A DNA stretch of 64,000 bases. Source: Cladopsammia gracilis (Eukaryota > Cnidaria > Anthozoa > Scleractinia > Dendrophylliidae). Both the position numbers and the translations under genes were made by a program. Under the pieces are notes generated by a model, which searched no databases, was not told the DNA's origin, and was given only the letters and a program-made list of their open reading frames with translations. The stretch covers positions 1,250,017-1,314,016 of the forward strand of contig JAJGOT010000218.1 of assembly GCA_022457155.1 (NCBI GenBank), written 5' to 3'. This document shows, piece after piece, positions 53,255-64,000 of the stretch (position 1 is the stretch's first letter; each line of letters opens with the position of its first letter).

Positions 53255-54543
53255 AGCTTTTCAAACTGATCGTTAAACGCGGAGAAAACGAAGGAATAAA
53301 ATCGCCAAAATCCATGCAAATTAACCTCCTTCACGGTAGTGATTTCCTTTGTGTTCTCGTCATGAATTATTAATTAAATTGAGAAAGAGGAATGACTCGT
53401 TTGTTGCGGCCTTGGAAATTAGTCACCATAGTTTCTAATTACTATTAAAATGAAAAGAAGAAGCAGAGATGTGACTTGTTGCTGCGTTTTAAAAGAAAAT
53501 TATTTTAAAGTAAAATCTTTGGTCGCGGATCGATTATCACACTGTGACGTGAGCGTTACAAAAAGCGAAATTTCTCAGCCTTTATAAACAAATAATACAA
53601 CGGTTTCTACGACCTCTTGTAATATTTAAAAATTGTCCCAAACTGGATATTTTGGGACAATTTTGAAATATTACTCGAAGTATTTATCCAAAATTCCCCT
53701 AGTAACCAAGTAAAACAAATGGGAATTTCCGTGGAAATCCAGAAAGTGGTTCGATTCCGTGGACCATCTCCGGATATAAGTGAGTGTTTACTTTGCATTG
53801 GGAGGAAAACCGGAGGAAACAAAGGAAACCGGAGGAAACAAAGGAAACCACAGGAACGAGAACCAGCAACATGGTGTCGACTCTTGGATTCAATGGTGGA
53901 AGACGAGTACGTACTAGCTACGACAGCCACATGTATGCCATATTAAATATAGCCTAGAGATTATATATGCGATACAAATACGATGTTCTAATTTACATTC
54001 TGTGGATTTAACAGAAAACTTTAAAACTTACCACTTTTTTTCCAGCGCAGATATTCATCACCGTTAGAGATTTAATTCAACTAAGCTGAATAAACTGAGA
54101 ACTTTACCATGTAGAAATCTCTTCGAATCGTCGGTTGAAATTGCACGTTATTTCCTCCTCTTCGTTTCCCCCTCAAATGTTGACCGAGCGAGACTGGGGC
54201 CTGCCCGGAAGTCATTCCCAATCCCTCGGCCAAAATGCCGTTGCAAAAGCGCGGGAAATCAGAGGAGAGGAGAAAAGACGGGGAACAACCCATTGTACTG
54301 AAATAGGGTCCCTAAAGTGACATGTCAAACTGGTGGAAGAAAAAAATAGGGGAGAGAAAGGACGGTATTGATGGTGAGAATCTAATGGATGACAGCACGA
54401 TGAGCAATGAACGAACGCCACCGAGCAGAGAAAGCAAAAATCATGCGCTTTGATTGTTTGTTTTTTTTTTAGGTGGATAGTCTCATACGCAGCCGCTATT
54501 TGGGTCGCGGCCGCTATTTGGGGGAAATTGCTAGATTCCATAG
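53255..54543. other. intergenic, no gene recognised
   Basis: Tandem 'accggaggaaacaaaggaa' words occur at 53810-53850. Short ORFs lack domains. 54150-54260 has GC-rich repeat-like sequence. Confidence 0.3.
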
Positions 54544-54840
54544 CTCAGAAGGAGGTGGGACACCTTATTGAGACTTATATAACGGACTAACTGGTTAGCT
54601 TTCAGTTGAGGTTGGGGTTAGCAATTTATATTGCTAAATTTAGGACTAAGCAACCCGAGAAGCTACAATGGTGGTACAGTGGTACGGTAGGCTATGTAAG
54701 CCTAAGCCTATCTGAGGTCACAGGTTCAATCCTGAGTGGGGATTTTAGATTTTCTTTTTTACACTTAAAAATTTATTGAAAATAAAAAGTGTCGACATTA
54801 CGTTATATAAGTCTCAATAAGTGTCCGACCTCCTTCTGAG
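54544..54840. mobile_element. 297-bp TIR element enclosing a tRNA-like sequence
   Basis: CTCAGAAGGAGGTGGGACAC at the left and its inverted copy ending at 54840 give arms of about 40 bp (also sharing 'cttatataacg'). Inside, 'tggtacagtggtacggtagg' (54673-) and GGTTCAATCCTGAG (about 54723) are good A- and B-box candidates. Confidence 0.75.
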
Positions 54841-56272
54841 GTATGGGAGGTAGACTCTACCCTATCCTATGGGTCGCTATTTGGGTCGCCACGCAACGCT
54901 GCCTAAGAGATATATAGATATATAGATGGAGAACACAAGTTTATTTCCATTTCAAGAAGTATGTCTTGTTGGCTTTGTGTGCGAGCACGCGCAGCTCACA
55001 TTGGCTCGCTTTCGTGGAGCGGTTGATCAAATCCCGTCCCTTTCAATTTAAAACGACAACGACGACCAGGTTGAAACGAAATTTAATTTCGTTTCTCAGC
55101 TTTTTATCAAAGTTTTGTATGTTATATTCGTTTTTATATTTGTTAGTTTTGCAACATTTTCCTCCTAAACTCAAGGTAAAGTCAGGTTAAGTTCTAATTG
55201 TGGATGAAATCCTCACGTGACCATGGTATGAAGCAGTTCTTTCTCTGTCGGAGTAGGACGTTTGACGTTTTGTCCTAGGTACAAACTAATGAACAAATGA
55301 CTTTGGTACTGTTGGAGGTAAAGTGTTAAGGCAGAAAATATTCAGCCATGACTGTATTCAGTATCGCATTGCTTGCATGCTTCATAAATAATTATAAAGG
55401 GTTCTCTGCCGCTGTGACAAACAGCCTGATTATGAGTTACGAAAAACAGCTCCTGTATTGTAGGATAAACAAAGACAAGAGAACGAAACACCATTCCATA
55501 TGTATGCACTTGCATTTTGTATTACCCAAAACGCCGAAACAGCTCAGAACCCTTTAGATAACCTTATGCCGTAAGGTTATCTTGCGGGACCTGAGGCGCT
55601 TAAGCCTATATCCACTAACTGCTGGTTCCCACTTGTGCGAAAATCACAATCACAAATTTCCCCGTTGCCACTTGTCCAGTAAACTCTGGAACCCAACAAC
55701 ACGTCGTTTAGCTTTTACAGCTGGACTTGTGCTTATCGCACGTGTGGCAACCACAACTTCTATCCGCTAATTACTACCTTACTCTACACTACACCCTGAG
55801 TAATATTGCCGGGTTTCGGTTTCGGGTTTTAGAACATAACTGAAGCCACGCTGATCTACCGTATACGAAGACACAGACAAACAGACATAATTCTTGGATG
55901 ATATCACACTTCCTTTGTGCTGTTGCTTCGGTCTTTTGATGGTGAGTTCAAGGCTCTCTCTCTCCAGACATCCGGTGCACGAAGCGAACGAGTACCAGGC
56001 TTGTGTCTCTACTCCGTTAAATTCAAACCTTTGTCCGCATCACTGAAACAAACAAAACAACACGCAAATATTACACTCTACAAGAAACACTCTTTCTCGT
56101 GTTTGAAATATTACTTAGGACACCACAGGGAAGTGGTCATAATAACTATACCGAAGAAGACCCGCCTTGAGAATAGGGGAAAGAGGGCTATGCAAGAGAA
56201 AGTACATAGGAGAATTAAGAAAATATATTGGCCTCACCTGAAAATCTATGAGATCGAAATATTCTGGGTACA
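54841..56272. other. intergenic, no gene recognised
   Basis: A small hairpin AGATAACCTTA...TAAGGTTATCT is at 55556-55583. Other ORFs are short and domain-less. Confidence 0.3.
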
Positions 56273-56450
56273 CGAAGCTTGCATTGCAAGTACAACGGCA
56301 CAGGGAAGAATGAATCTTTTTCTCAGTTCCCAGAGTGGGGCCATACAAACACCATCTTTTTCGGGGAGGCCGGGGAGGGGTTACATTCTTTTTATGGAAC
56401 GGAGGATCTTGTCCGAGTACAATAGTTTTGACCATTTCCCTTAGGTTCAT
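56273..56450 (-). repeat. dispersed repeat, partner of 59770-60000
   Basis: Read on the minus strand it matches 59770-60000 on the plus strand (shared 'gggaaatggtcaaaactatt', 'tgcaatgcaagcttc'). An ORF crosses it on the minus strand but no domain is recognised. Confidence 0.65.
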
Positions 56451-56650
56451 TGATGTGGTTTTGACTTTGAAGTCCGCGGATAAAATCCTTATGAACGCTA
56501 GTCTTTGCTAATCTAGTGAAAGCCATTGAGAAGTACTTGTGTGAGCATGCTTGTCTTTCATGATTTTTTCCATTTTCGAACATGGTACTCATGTATTTCC
56601 CATGGGCATACATATCGTTGCTATGCTTGGCATTCGCAGTGTTTGTATAG

Positions 56651-56760
56651 GTAATCATACGGTTTTCTCGTTCAATTTGGGATTAATTTGCACGAGTGAG
56701 TTTTTCAAAAAGCTCAAAATTGCACGAGTCCCAAATTGAACGAGAAAACCGTATAATTAC
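56651..56760. repeat. 110-bp hairpin
   Basis: 'catacggttttctcgttcaa' with TTTGGGA pairs with its complement ending at about 56760; the loop is about 40 bp. Confidence 0.75.
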
Positions 56761-57050
56761 TTATTAATAATTATACATGAAAAAATTTGCATCCATTTTT
56801 GTTTGGAATTTTTTTTTTTTTGGCAAATTTTTTTTTCTTTCATTTTTTTGGCAAAATAAAAGAAAAAAAAAATTTTCGATTTGTAATTTGCACTGGTGTT
56901 ACACTTTTTGCACTGGTGTTACACTTGAACTGCACTGCTCTTAGCCAATCAGAATCGTATATTATTAGCTTATTTAGGTAGTTTCTTGGTGTTGCGGATG
57001 GTGTGATCACCAAATGACGTAAAACAAAAGATTCAAAAGACACTGAACAA

Positions 57051-58585
57051 TAGATCGTTTTCACTCACGTGACAAAAATCTTGACAACCGTTGCTACGCC
57101 GCCATATTGGTGTACCAAACTGTAAACAAACCCGAGTCGCGTCCTCTTAATTATACGGGTGCTGTGATCAATTATTCGGTGTGGAAGCAAAAGCGGTCAA
57201 GATATGGGTATTTATTTCACCTGAGGACGTTCTGCAGTTATGAATCAAAGTAAAGAAACCCGTAACCGACAAATTACCGCAAGAGAGGCGATCGCGATGG
57301 ATTTCTGCAATTGGTCTGGCGGAATTCTTACGGGCGAGTTGAACAACAGTGTGAAAAGCCATGCCAGTTATTTTGTTTCTGGACAAGCGTCTATAACAGG
57401 GATAGATTAATGTTGTCATTAATACTCGGGAACGACAAAGAAAGAGCAAGATGATGAGAAACGTCGAACAAGCGTCACAGCGAGACCGGAGAGAGGAATC
57501 AAAAGGAACAAAAAAGCCAAAGCGATTGTAGCCAAAAAAATCGCAGCAAAGAAATGCAAACTAAATGAACCCGGAGTCGACCGGAGGGCAAATGTCTGAC
57601 ATTGTGTTCGACAACGAATCTCTAAAGGCTAAAACCGAAGCCCCCAAGAATATTTCATGCCTTGCCCTTCTGAAATATTTCATAGTTTCGCCTATTCTTT
57701 TACGCAAATTCGACCAAAACATTCTCGGCTGTTGTTTGCGCGGGTGCGATTTCCGTTTTTATGGCTTCGATACAGACCTAAAACTCCCTGATAAAGTGTG
57801 TAGGAGAAATAAAGAACTTTCGCAGCTTATAGTTCGCAAGTGCTGCCCAGTAATCCATCTTCCAAACTGATCTTTAAAAATTCCCCACTCGCATGTCAGG
57901 CTGGCATGTACACAACTTGTGTACATGACTGAGTTTATCATTCAGTTTTGTCTGTGCCTCTTGGTCAGTTCCAAACGAACACTAGCCATATAATTTGAAC
58001 AGGATTCTGCTTGCCCAGCCTTATACAGCCGGCCTGGGCATTGAGCAGACAAAACTGTTCCTTCTCTTTCCGTGTTGATTAAAATCGAGGTTTTGAGTCA
58101 TTCATATGCTGGAAATGTCTCACCTTCGCTAAACCCCGGCGCTAAATAAACTTGTTTGCAGCAGTGATTTGTCTTTGCAGTACGCTAACTATAAATACGG
58201 ACACTATTTTATTATAAACTCATAGTTTAGGCTTCGGAAAGCTTTAAATTTCTGGTGGGTGTAAAGGCTGTTGATTCAACTATTTGAATAGGAGACAAGC
58301 AATCCGGCCGGCAAAGAAATATATAGATTCTAATTGCCGAAATTTTCTCCAAATAACGCTGCTTAAATCGCGTTTCCAACTTCTTAGCACGTTCTGAAAT
58401 GGGAAAAGAACAAGTCAAATAAAGATTTTACCCAAACTTTGCTTAACATCCCGAAGTATTCATTTCTAAAATGCGACAACTGTAGATATGACTTGCATTT
58501 GTACGCTATTACTGCTATTACGCAATCGAAAGTGGTACACCAATATGGCGGCGGTTCTGTCGTGACGTCACGTGAAAACGATCTA
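57051..58585. mobile_element. 1.5-kb TIR element with TAGATCGTTTTCAC ends
   Basis: TAGATCGTTTTCACTCACGT at the left and 'cacgtgaaaacgatcta' at the right, each followed inward by CGCCATATTGGTGTACCA-type sequence. TA borders. The interior ORF of about 100 codons at 57565-57870 has no recognisable domain. It is the same superfamily as 52393-52556. Confidence 0.75.
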
Positions 58586-59134
58586 TACCCACACCACAAC
58601 ATAAAAGCTAACCAACAATGGCTTCCGCAACACCAAGAAACACCCCCTATTTATACCACTCCTTGATCCGTGCTATTCACTTGACGCCGACAGCCATAAT
58701 ACAACTTTGCTCGGGGTAATTTTTTTGCATACTATGTACCGCTATAAACAACATTAAATCACATGAGTTGTTATTTTCAACCTTTAAACTCCAGAGGTTA
58801 AGGTGGTTCTGCATTGGTTTGGAGAACACGTTTTCCAGTTTTTTCTCCGAGTTAGGAGTTTTTTCACTGGTTTTTCGCATCCGGCTTAATCACCGTTAAA
58901 ACGTTATGTAAACATTTAATTTCTTGTACCATTTACAATGTATACCGTGCTTTGAGCTGACTTCCCTTACTCGGGCCTTGGTTTGCGATGCGCTTACGCA
59001 GACAGACACTGTAAGAGTTATACTTTACTGGCAATAAAATGGCAGGCCAAATGGCTTGTCAGCTCCCTCCAATTGTCTCTAGTGTTTACATAGGAATTGT
59101 TTTCTATTCGGCTGAGCGCAGCGGTAGAGAATGG

Positions 59135-59333
59135 AATAGGCCATTTCCGAGTTGCCTTTAGCCTCTCTATCAAAGCGAGGCTAGGTGCGAAACCTTTCAT
59201 ATGAAAATGAGTTTTCATTCACATGCAAATAAAACTTTTTTGCATGTGAATGAAAACTCATTTTCATATGAAAGGTTTTGCACCTAGCCTCGCTTTGATA
59301 GAGAGGCTAAAGGCAACTCGGAAATGGCCTATT
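59135..59333. mobile_element. AATAGGCCATTTCCGAG palindromic MITE, copy 2
   Basis: Nearly identical to 30703-30902; its right end lies just 17 bp downstream of the HMG20-like stop codon. Confidence 0.85.
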
Positions 59334-59350
59334 GTAGTCTACTATACATC

Positions 59351-62300
59351 TTACTTTGGAAAGCCAAGACGAGACACAATCTCTCGTACACTGGTGATGA
59401 GTCCCTCGTTTTCTTGAGGCGAGTCCAGTATAACTGAATACAATCGAGTCATGTAAGAGTCAATGGTATCTAATGTCGGCACCTCGTTCGTGCCAGGAAG
59501 TACTAAGTTCCCAAAAGCTTGAACAAGAGCCGCCCGAAGGTTGCTCAAATGATTGAGTAGCACCATGTTTGAGTTCCTTTGTTGGCTTGTCTCCATCTCT
59601 ATTTTTCCTATCGCTTGTTTTAAGTTCTCCACGTGTTTGGAAGTGACTGCATTTTGTTCTTCGAATTCCGTTGCCGCTTTGCGGAGTTGTCTTAGTTCGT
59701 CTTCACGCACTGAAAGAAACAGTTATAAAGAATAGTTAAACCATGGTTTAAATGGGAACAAGAGTCTCCAAACCTATGGGAAATGGTCAAAACTATTGAA
59801 CTCGGACAGGACCCACCGTTTTACAAAAAGACTGGTGGTCTCTTTATGTACTCATGTACCTTCCCCCTTCCCCACCTAAAACGATGGTGTCTTGTTGGTA
59901 TATCTCCTATTCAATAAGGAGGAGAAACTAAGAAAACGATTCAAAACCACCCTGTGCCATTTTGCTAGCAATGCAAGCTTCATGCACACAGAATATTAAA
60001 GCCTGTTTTTCATGTCGGGAAAATCCCAGATGATCGGGGATTTTGTTGTTTCCCGACCGTCCCTGATTTTGCCGACTTACGAAAACACTCAATCGAGACA
60101 TCCCCAATCATCTGGGATGGCCAGGGACAAATTGGGAGCGTTTCTATTTTACCGTCGCGTCCCAGGGGCCTTAAAACTTAACGTCGGACGTAACTGCTAA
60201 CGTCTGACGTTAAAATAGAAACTTTGACTGGGCTGAACGTCTGACGTTAGCTGTTACGTCTGGCGTTAAGTTTTATGCAACTGGCCCCAGATTTCTGCGA
60301 TGATCGGCGATTTTCCCGACATATCGGCAAAATCCACGATCGTCTTGGATTTTCCCGACATATGAAAACCTGCCTTAAAGTATCATTTCAAATTTGTAGG
60401 CCAATAATTTTTGTCTATTAGGCTCATCAGATAGGTGATATTTTGCTAACAAAAAGAGCTCATCGTGTTTTATTTTTTTATCATTAACACCCTATAGTTT
60501 ACTGAAACCCTTACTTACTTTCATTGTGTTTTAGGAAATCTTCCGTGAAGACAGGAGCGTTAAATCCTGGTAAATCTTCCTCTTCCTCGCTTTCATTTAA
60601 CTTTCCTGATACCGTTTGCTTGTGCTTGCGGCCGAAAATGTGCTCTCTCTTGTTGTGAAGGTTGTTGAAGTACTGATTGCAAGGCTTACAATAGAGATCG
60701 TCTTCTGCACAGAGCTATATAAGACCACAAATAGTAAGAGCAGTTTTCAATTGAGTGTCGTAAAACCAAAACCAAAGTAATTACTCTGACCAATCACAGC
60801 AGTCGTAAACAATCCAATGAACCAATAAGAGCTCGAAGCAATTACATGTCGGCGGCGCAAAGCACGGGAAAACGCGTGCGAGCAAGTCACGATTGGTTTT
60901 GGTTCTACTTCTGATTGGTCGAGAAAGTGGCGCGAGATTTTTTAACCAATCACAAAGCGAAGCAATGCAAAACCAAAGCAATAGGCCTTATGCATGATGA
61001 CGTCACCAGCTCAAAATTCACCACCAAGCCTCGTTTGTATGAAATTCCTTGCAAACCTTTGACAAGTTCACGTTGTTTTTGAGTGGGTATTCTTTTCAAC
61101 TGTGCTCCTGTGAGAATACATTGATGAGGTTGTCACAGGTTTACACTTCGAAAGCGAGGCTTGGGGGTGAAATTAGCTAGTCTGACGTAAACATGCATAA
61201 GGGCTATTGTGTAATTACTTTTCATACTCAATTGAAAACTGCTCTAAGACCACAAAGTTACAAAAAAAGTCTTCTAAAGAACGGAAAATGTCTCAACTTT
61301 AGACCCCTTTCTGACATCCATTTCTGTCAAGTATTCCGAATCAAAGGCTTCTTTGAGCCAGCTTGTGAATACGAAACACCCTTCGGACCCACCCCTCTCC
61401 TAGGCGTTTTGCTGCACCGAACCCCCACCCCATGCGTCCAACTCTCCACCCTCCCTTCCCTACAACGGCGTCCCATGGATAAGGCAGGTGGCCACTACAC
61501 ATCGCGGGCTCAATGTTTACAACCGACCGATCAAATAGGCCTTTATTGCGCCTCGCCATTTTGTATACAGCTATTTCAATTAACGTTGTCGGATGAAAGC
61601 TCAAAACCTACAAGCCAAGACCGCAAGGTAGTGTGGATAGTTGTTAATAGCAAATGTGGTGAATTTATGCATATAAATCCCATACTACCTTGCGGTCTTG
61701 GCTTTGAGCTTTTTTCATCCGACAACGGTTATTGAAATAGCTGTAAAAACAAAAGATTAACGCCGCCCAACCTCGCAGTGAAAAAGTTGAAAGCGAGGTT
61801 GGGCGGGCAAAAACAAAGCATTTTATTCTCCGGGAAGTCAACATGGCCACCGCGTGAAGGCGTCAACTTCTTATCTCGACTATATTTAAGATTTCGGGGC
61901 ATTCTTATTTCAGATTGTTGAAAGGTAGTTACAATTAAAAACGACATAACATGTAAGCGACCAGTTAAAGGTTTAAGCTTTATTATTGTTACCTCGATCC
62001 CATTTGAAACGTAGTCTAATCCATCGGAGTTCTCTAAATCTAGAACAAAAAAAAAAAAAAAGACACAGAGCGGCCTAACATGAGCTACATACACGAAAAA
62101 GTGATGCCACGAGTTTCTTACGATCTCAATGATTCATCATGCTGTCATGTTTGTGCGGTAGTTGAGACTAAATAAAGGAAAATTAGGATTACGGGAGTTT
62201 ACTAAAACACTCAGCGACTATCGCCAGCACCCGGCACTAAACCAGAGCGAGAATGAATATGGAAAGTGGGGCAGTACGCAGCTCTTACAAGGTCTTCTCT

Positions 62301-63765
62301 GATTTGCTGCGAAAACAATAGAATAAACAACAACAATGGACCCTAGCCCTGAAAACAATAGAGCTGCGTGATACCCAGGTCCAACGAAATTAGAGGTTGT
62401 TAAGAGCTGCGTGGTATCTGGGAAAAGCGGCTCCTTCCAACCATTTGTCGGTAACCTGTCAGCCGAGGTTAACACTCGTTAACATCTCTCAAACGGACCT
62501 TGGACACCTTATGAGGTTTTACACAACGTAATATTTTTTATCGTTATACCGTAGTACTGACGTACACGAGAACAGAACCCCATTTTATTGGGCAGAGAAC
62601 TGAGAGAACAGAGTTCCGGCTAAGCAAAAAGTAGCGTTTTGGGGTTTAGCATTCATCTACAGTGTTTAGGGTTAAGCACTGATTTGAAAACGGTTAGCTT
62701 TCATTTATTGTTATGGGTAACTCTATAAATATGTTAAAAATTACATCTCCCGGCAGCTAATCCACGTTGGTATAGTGGATAAGGATATTAGTTATGAAGC
62801 AAACGACTCGGGTTCGAGGCATACACTTTACTGATCTTTTTTTCTAATTTTACTCTAAGTGTGAAATAGGTTTTACTTCATGTAACTTAAAGTGAAAAGG
62901 AAAGGTCCGTTTCAAAGATGTTAACGAGTGTTAACCGTCAGCTGACAGTTAACCAGAAGTTGACCGACAGGTTACTGACAGCCAATAGCCCATTTCCGAG
63001 TTGCTCTTAGCCTACTTTTCAAACCGAGGCCAAGTGCAAAACCATTCATATGAAAATAAAACTTATATCCATATGAATGGTTTTGCACTTGGCCTCGGTT
63101 TGAAAAGCAGGCTAAGAGCAACTCGGAAATGGGCTTTAATTGTCGTGGCGAAGAGTCGGTTGCTGACAGTTGTTCTTCTCTTGCCTTGGTGACTCTTGTT
63201 CTTCTCGGCCTTAAAATGTTGACCGTAGTTTGCGGTCTTTCCCCAAGTCAAATTGACAATAAAACAAACTCGACAAAGACTATATAAATGAACGGTGTTT
63301 ATACGGGAATCCGATGTGAAAAATCTTAATGTATGAAATTTCCAAATACTTTCAGTGTGTAATGACCAAAGAAACCGGGAATTCGCAGTGTACACTGATA
63401 CAAACAGAAAGTACAAATTCGCATTTTTGTTCAACCCAACCGATGTCCATGCATTCAACGGTGGAGATTGGAAACTGAGGAATGCGTCAAAAGAACAAAC
63501 TGGAAAACAACCCGATCAAGCCTCAAAGAACATCAAATGAGGCAAGCAAAACACAAAACAGGAAAGGATTCAGTTATTTAAGTTAAGGGGTTCCCCCATT
63601 TTGAAAATTGAACTAACTACAAGTTATTATTTTGAAAAGAAACTAACTTTTCCTTTTCCTTTCAGCTTGCTTCTTCAAAAAGTTTCTGTAGGCTTCCGTT
63701 TTCTGGTAAGCTTCCAACTCCATCATATATCTTTCTTTGTCCTTATCTGCTTCGTCTAAGTATCG
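59351..63765 (-). CDS. HMG20-like: HMG20A/B-like protein, 3' part (four exons)
   Basis: HMG20 proteins are chromatin factors associated with the LSD1-CoREST complex. Exons in transcript order: 63648-63765, 61993-62039, 60519-60714, 59351-59709, all with GT-AG borders and matching phases. The first encodes the end of an HMG box (RYLDEADKDKERYMMELEAY, then TEAYRNFLKK). The second is a short acidic linker (ENSDGLDYVSNGIE). The third has a C2H2 U1/JAZ-type finger (YCKPCNQYF ... HIFGRKH; C-x2-C-x12-H-x5-H), then PVFTEDFLKHN. The last is a coiled coil (ELRQLRKAATEFEEQ) ending with PTLDTIDSYMTRLYSVIL, very close to the HMG20A C-terminus. Stop TAA at 59351-59353. The 5' exons with the start of the HMG box lie beyond the window. 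Human HMG20A, as I recall it, lacks the zinc finger. Confidence 0.85.
59770..60000 (+). repeat. dispersed repeat, partner of 56273-56450
   Basis: See the matching words 'gggaaatggtcaaaactatt' and 'tgcaatgcaagcttc'. It lies in the last HMG20-like intron. Confidence 0.65.
60001..60374. mobile_element. 374-bp TIR element with a nested inverted repeat
   Basis: GCCTGTTTTTCATGTCGGGA pairs with 'cccgacatatgaaaacctgcc'-type sequence; TTAAAG-like flanks occur on both sides. Inside, 60167-60290 is a second palindrome made of AACGTCTGACGTTA-type words bounded by GGGGCC and GGCCCC. Confidence 0.75.
60981..61208. mobile_element. MITE with AATAGGCCTTATGCATGATG ends
   Basis: The left 'ataggccttatgcatgatga' pairs with the right 'acatgcataagggctat'; arms also share 'ccaagcctcg' and 'cgaggcttgg'. 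It lies in an HMG20-like intron. Confidence 0.7.
61565..61745. mobile_element. 181-bp palindromic element
   Basis: CAGCTATTTCAATTAACGTT and its inverted copy; arms of about 65 bp share 'gttgtcggatgaaa', 'agccaagaccgcaaggtagt'. It lies in an HMG20-like intron. Confidence 0.8.
62590..62900 (+). mobile_element. tRNA-derived SINE, uninterrupted copy
   Basis: A-box-like TTGGTATAGTGG at 62768-62779 and B-box-like GGGTTCGAGGC at 62810-62820, about 43 bp apart as in tRNA genes. The same family as 15195-15612 without the MITE. It lies in the first visible HMG20-like intron. Confidence 0.75.
62984..63136. mobile_element. AATAGCCCATTTCCGAG palindromic MITE, shorter copy 3
   Basis: Same design as 59135-59333 with a shorter centre and a few diverged bases in each arm that remain complementary (for example TTGCTCTTAGCC and GGCTAAGAGCAA). 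Confidence 0.8.
63137..63647. other. HMG20-like intron sequence
   Basis: No repeat or exon recognised; a 61-131 codon ORF on each strand has no domain. Confidence 0.3.
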
Positions 63766-64000
63766 CTAAAAGAAGAAAAGAAGAATGATCAGCGGCAAAA
63801 ACTAGATTGATTGGAAAAGCAGAAGGTGCACTATTACAATGGTAAATTGAATGTTGGGTTCATTGAAACCTAAAACACCGAGCAATGACCGAAACTATGT
63901 GCCCACTCCAAAGCAGTTTTCAATAATGAAGGGATGCCTGAAAAAAAGCCCCAAGTGACTGCTGATAATCTGCTAAATTCTCATTCCAAATTATCTTGTA

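Noticed and set aside
55917..56444. 175-codon plus-strand ORF
   Set aside because: Overlaps a dispersed repeat and shows no recognisable domain or splice-linked partner.
57565..57870. 101-codon ORF inside the 57051-58585 element
   Set aside because: No transposase signature could be read; treated as interior of a non-autonomous element.
61193..61735. 180-codon plus-strand ORF
   Set aside because: Runs through two inverted-repeat elements in an HMG20-like intron; no domain, repeat-derived.

Overview
This window looks like nuclear DNA from a cnidarian, most likely an anthozoan such as a stony coral. The basis is AT-rich DNA, genes split by GT-AG introns, metazoan gene families (HNK-1-type sulfotransferase, ACSM acyl-CoA synthetase, HMG20) and a very high load of palindromic MITEs, tRNA-derived SINEs and DIRS-, Crypton-, CR1- and Penelope-like remnants. 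The species call is inference; no database search was possible.

Host genes. (1) 1614-2471 (+): catalytic exon of a Golgi carbohydrate sulfotransferase. (2) 27278-45889 (+): a mitochondrial-type medium-chain acyl-CoA synthetase (ACSM family) in 14 recognisable exons over about 18.6 kb; reading phase closes across the model, but one conserved block after motif A5 could not be found. (3) 49943-51496 (-): an ankyrin-repeat protein exon with a frameshift in its last repeat. (4) 59351-63765 (-): the 3' four exons of an HMG20A/B-like protein, carrying a U1/JAZ-type zinc finger between HMG box and coiled coil. The 5' part of this gene lies beyond the window.

Mobile DNA. The outstanding object is an 8.5-kb unit at 17211-25749. 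It has near-identical 87-bp outer inverted repeats and further inner inverted repeats of about 335 bp. Between them sits a roughly 1,440-codon ORF encoding tandem zinc-binding modules, a FEN1/XPG-like PIN nuclease domain and, after a frameshift, a tesmin/TSO1-like CXC domain. No known transposase was recognised in it, so it is a candidate for an unusual DNA transposon. A 1.2-kb repeat, also present at 3592-4543, is nested in its left arm. A second notable object is a 1.47-kb element (10493-11959) with perfect 9-bp target duplications. It carries a broken RecQ-type helicase fragment and lies inside an older MITE.

Other elements include a DIRS-like RNase H/RT relic with downstream tandem repeats (12250-13550), a CR1-like LINE 3' end (15896-16480), two Crypton-like N-terminal fragments (39097-39456, 52879-53120), a SINE copy with a MITE lodged between its A and B boxes plus an unoccupied copy at the other end of the window, a hammerhead-like motif in a Penelope-like fragment (about 48745), and at least twenty inverted-repeat elements. 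Many of these sit in introns of the ACSM and HMG20 genes; one ends about 22 bp upstream of the last ACSM exon.
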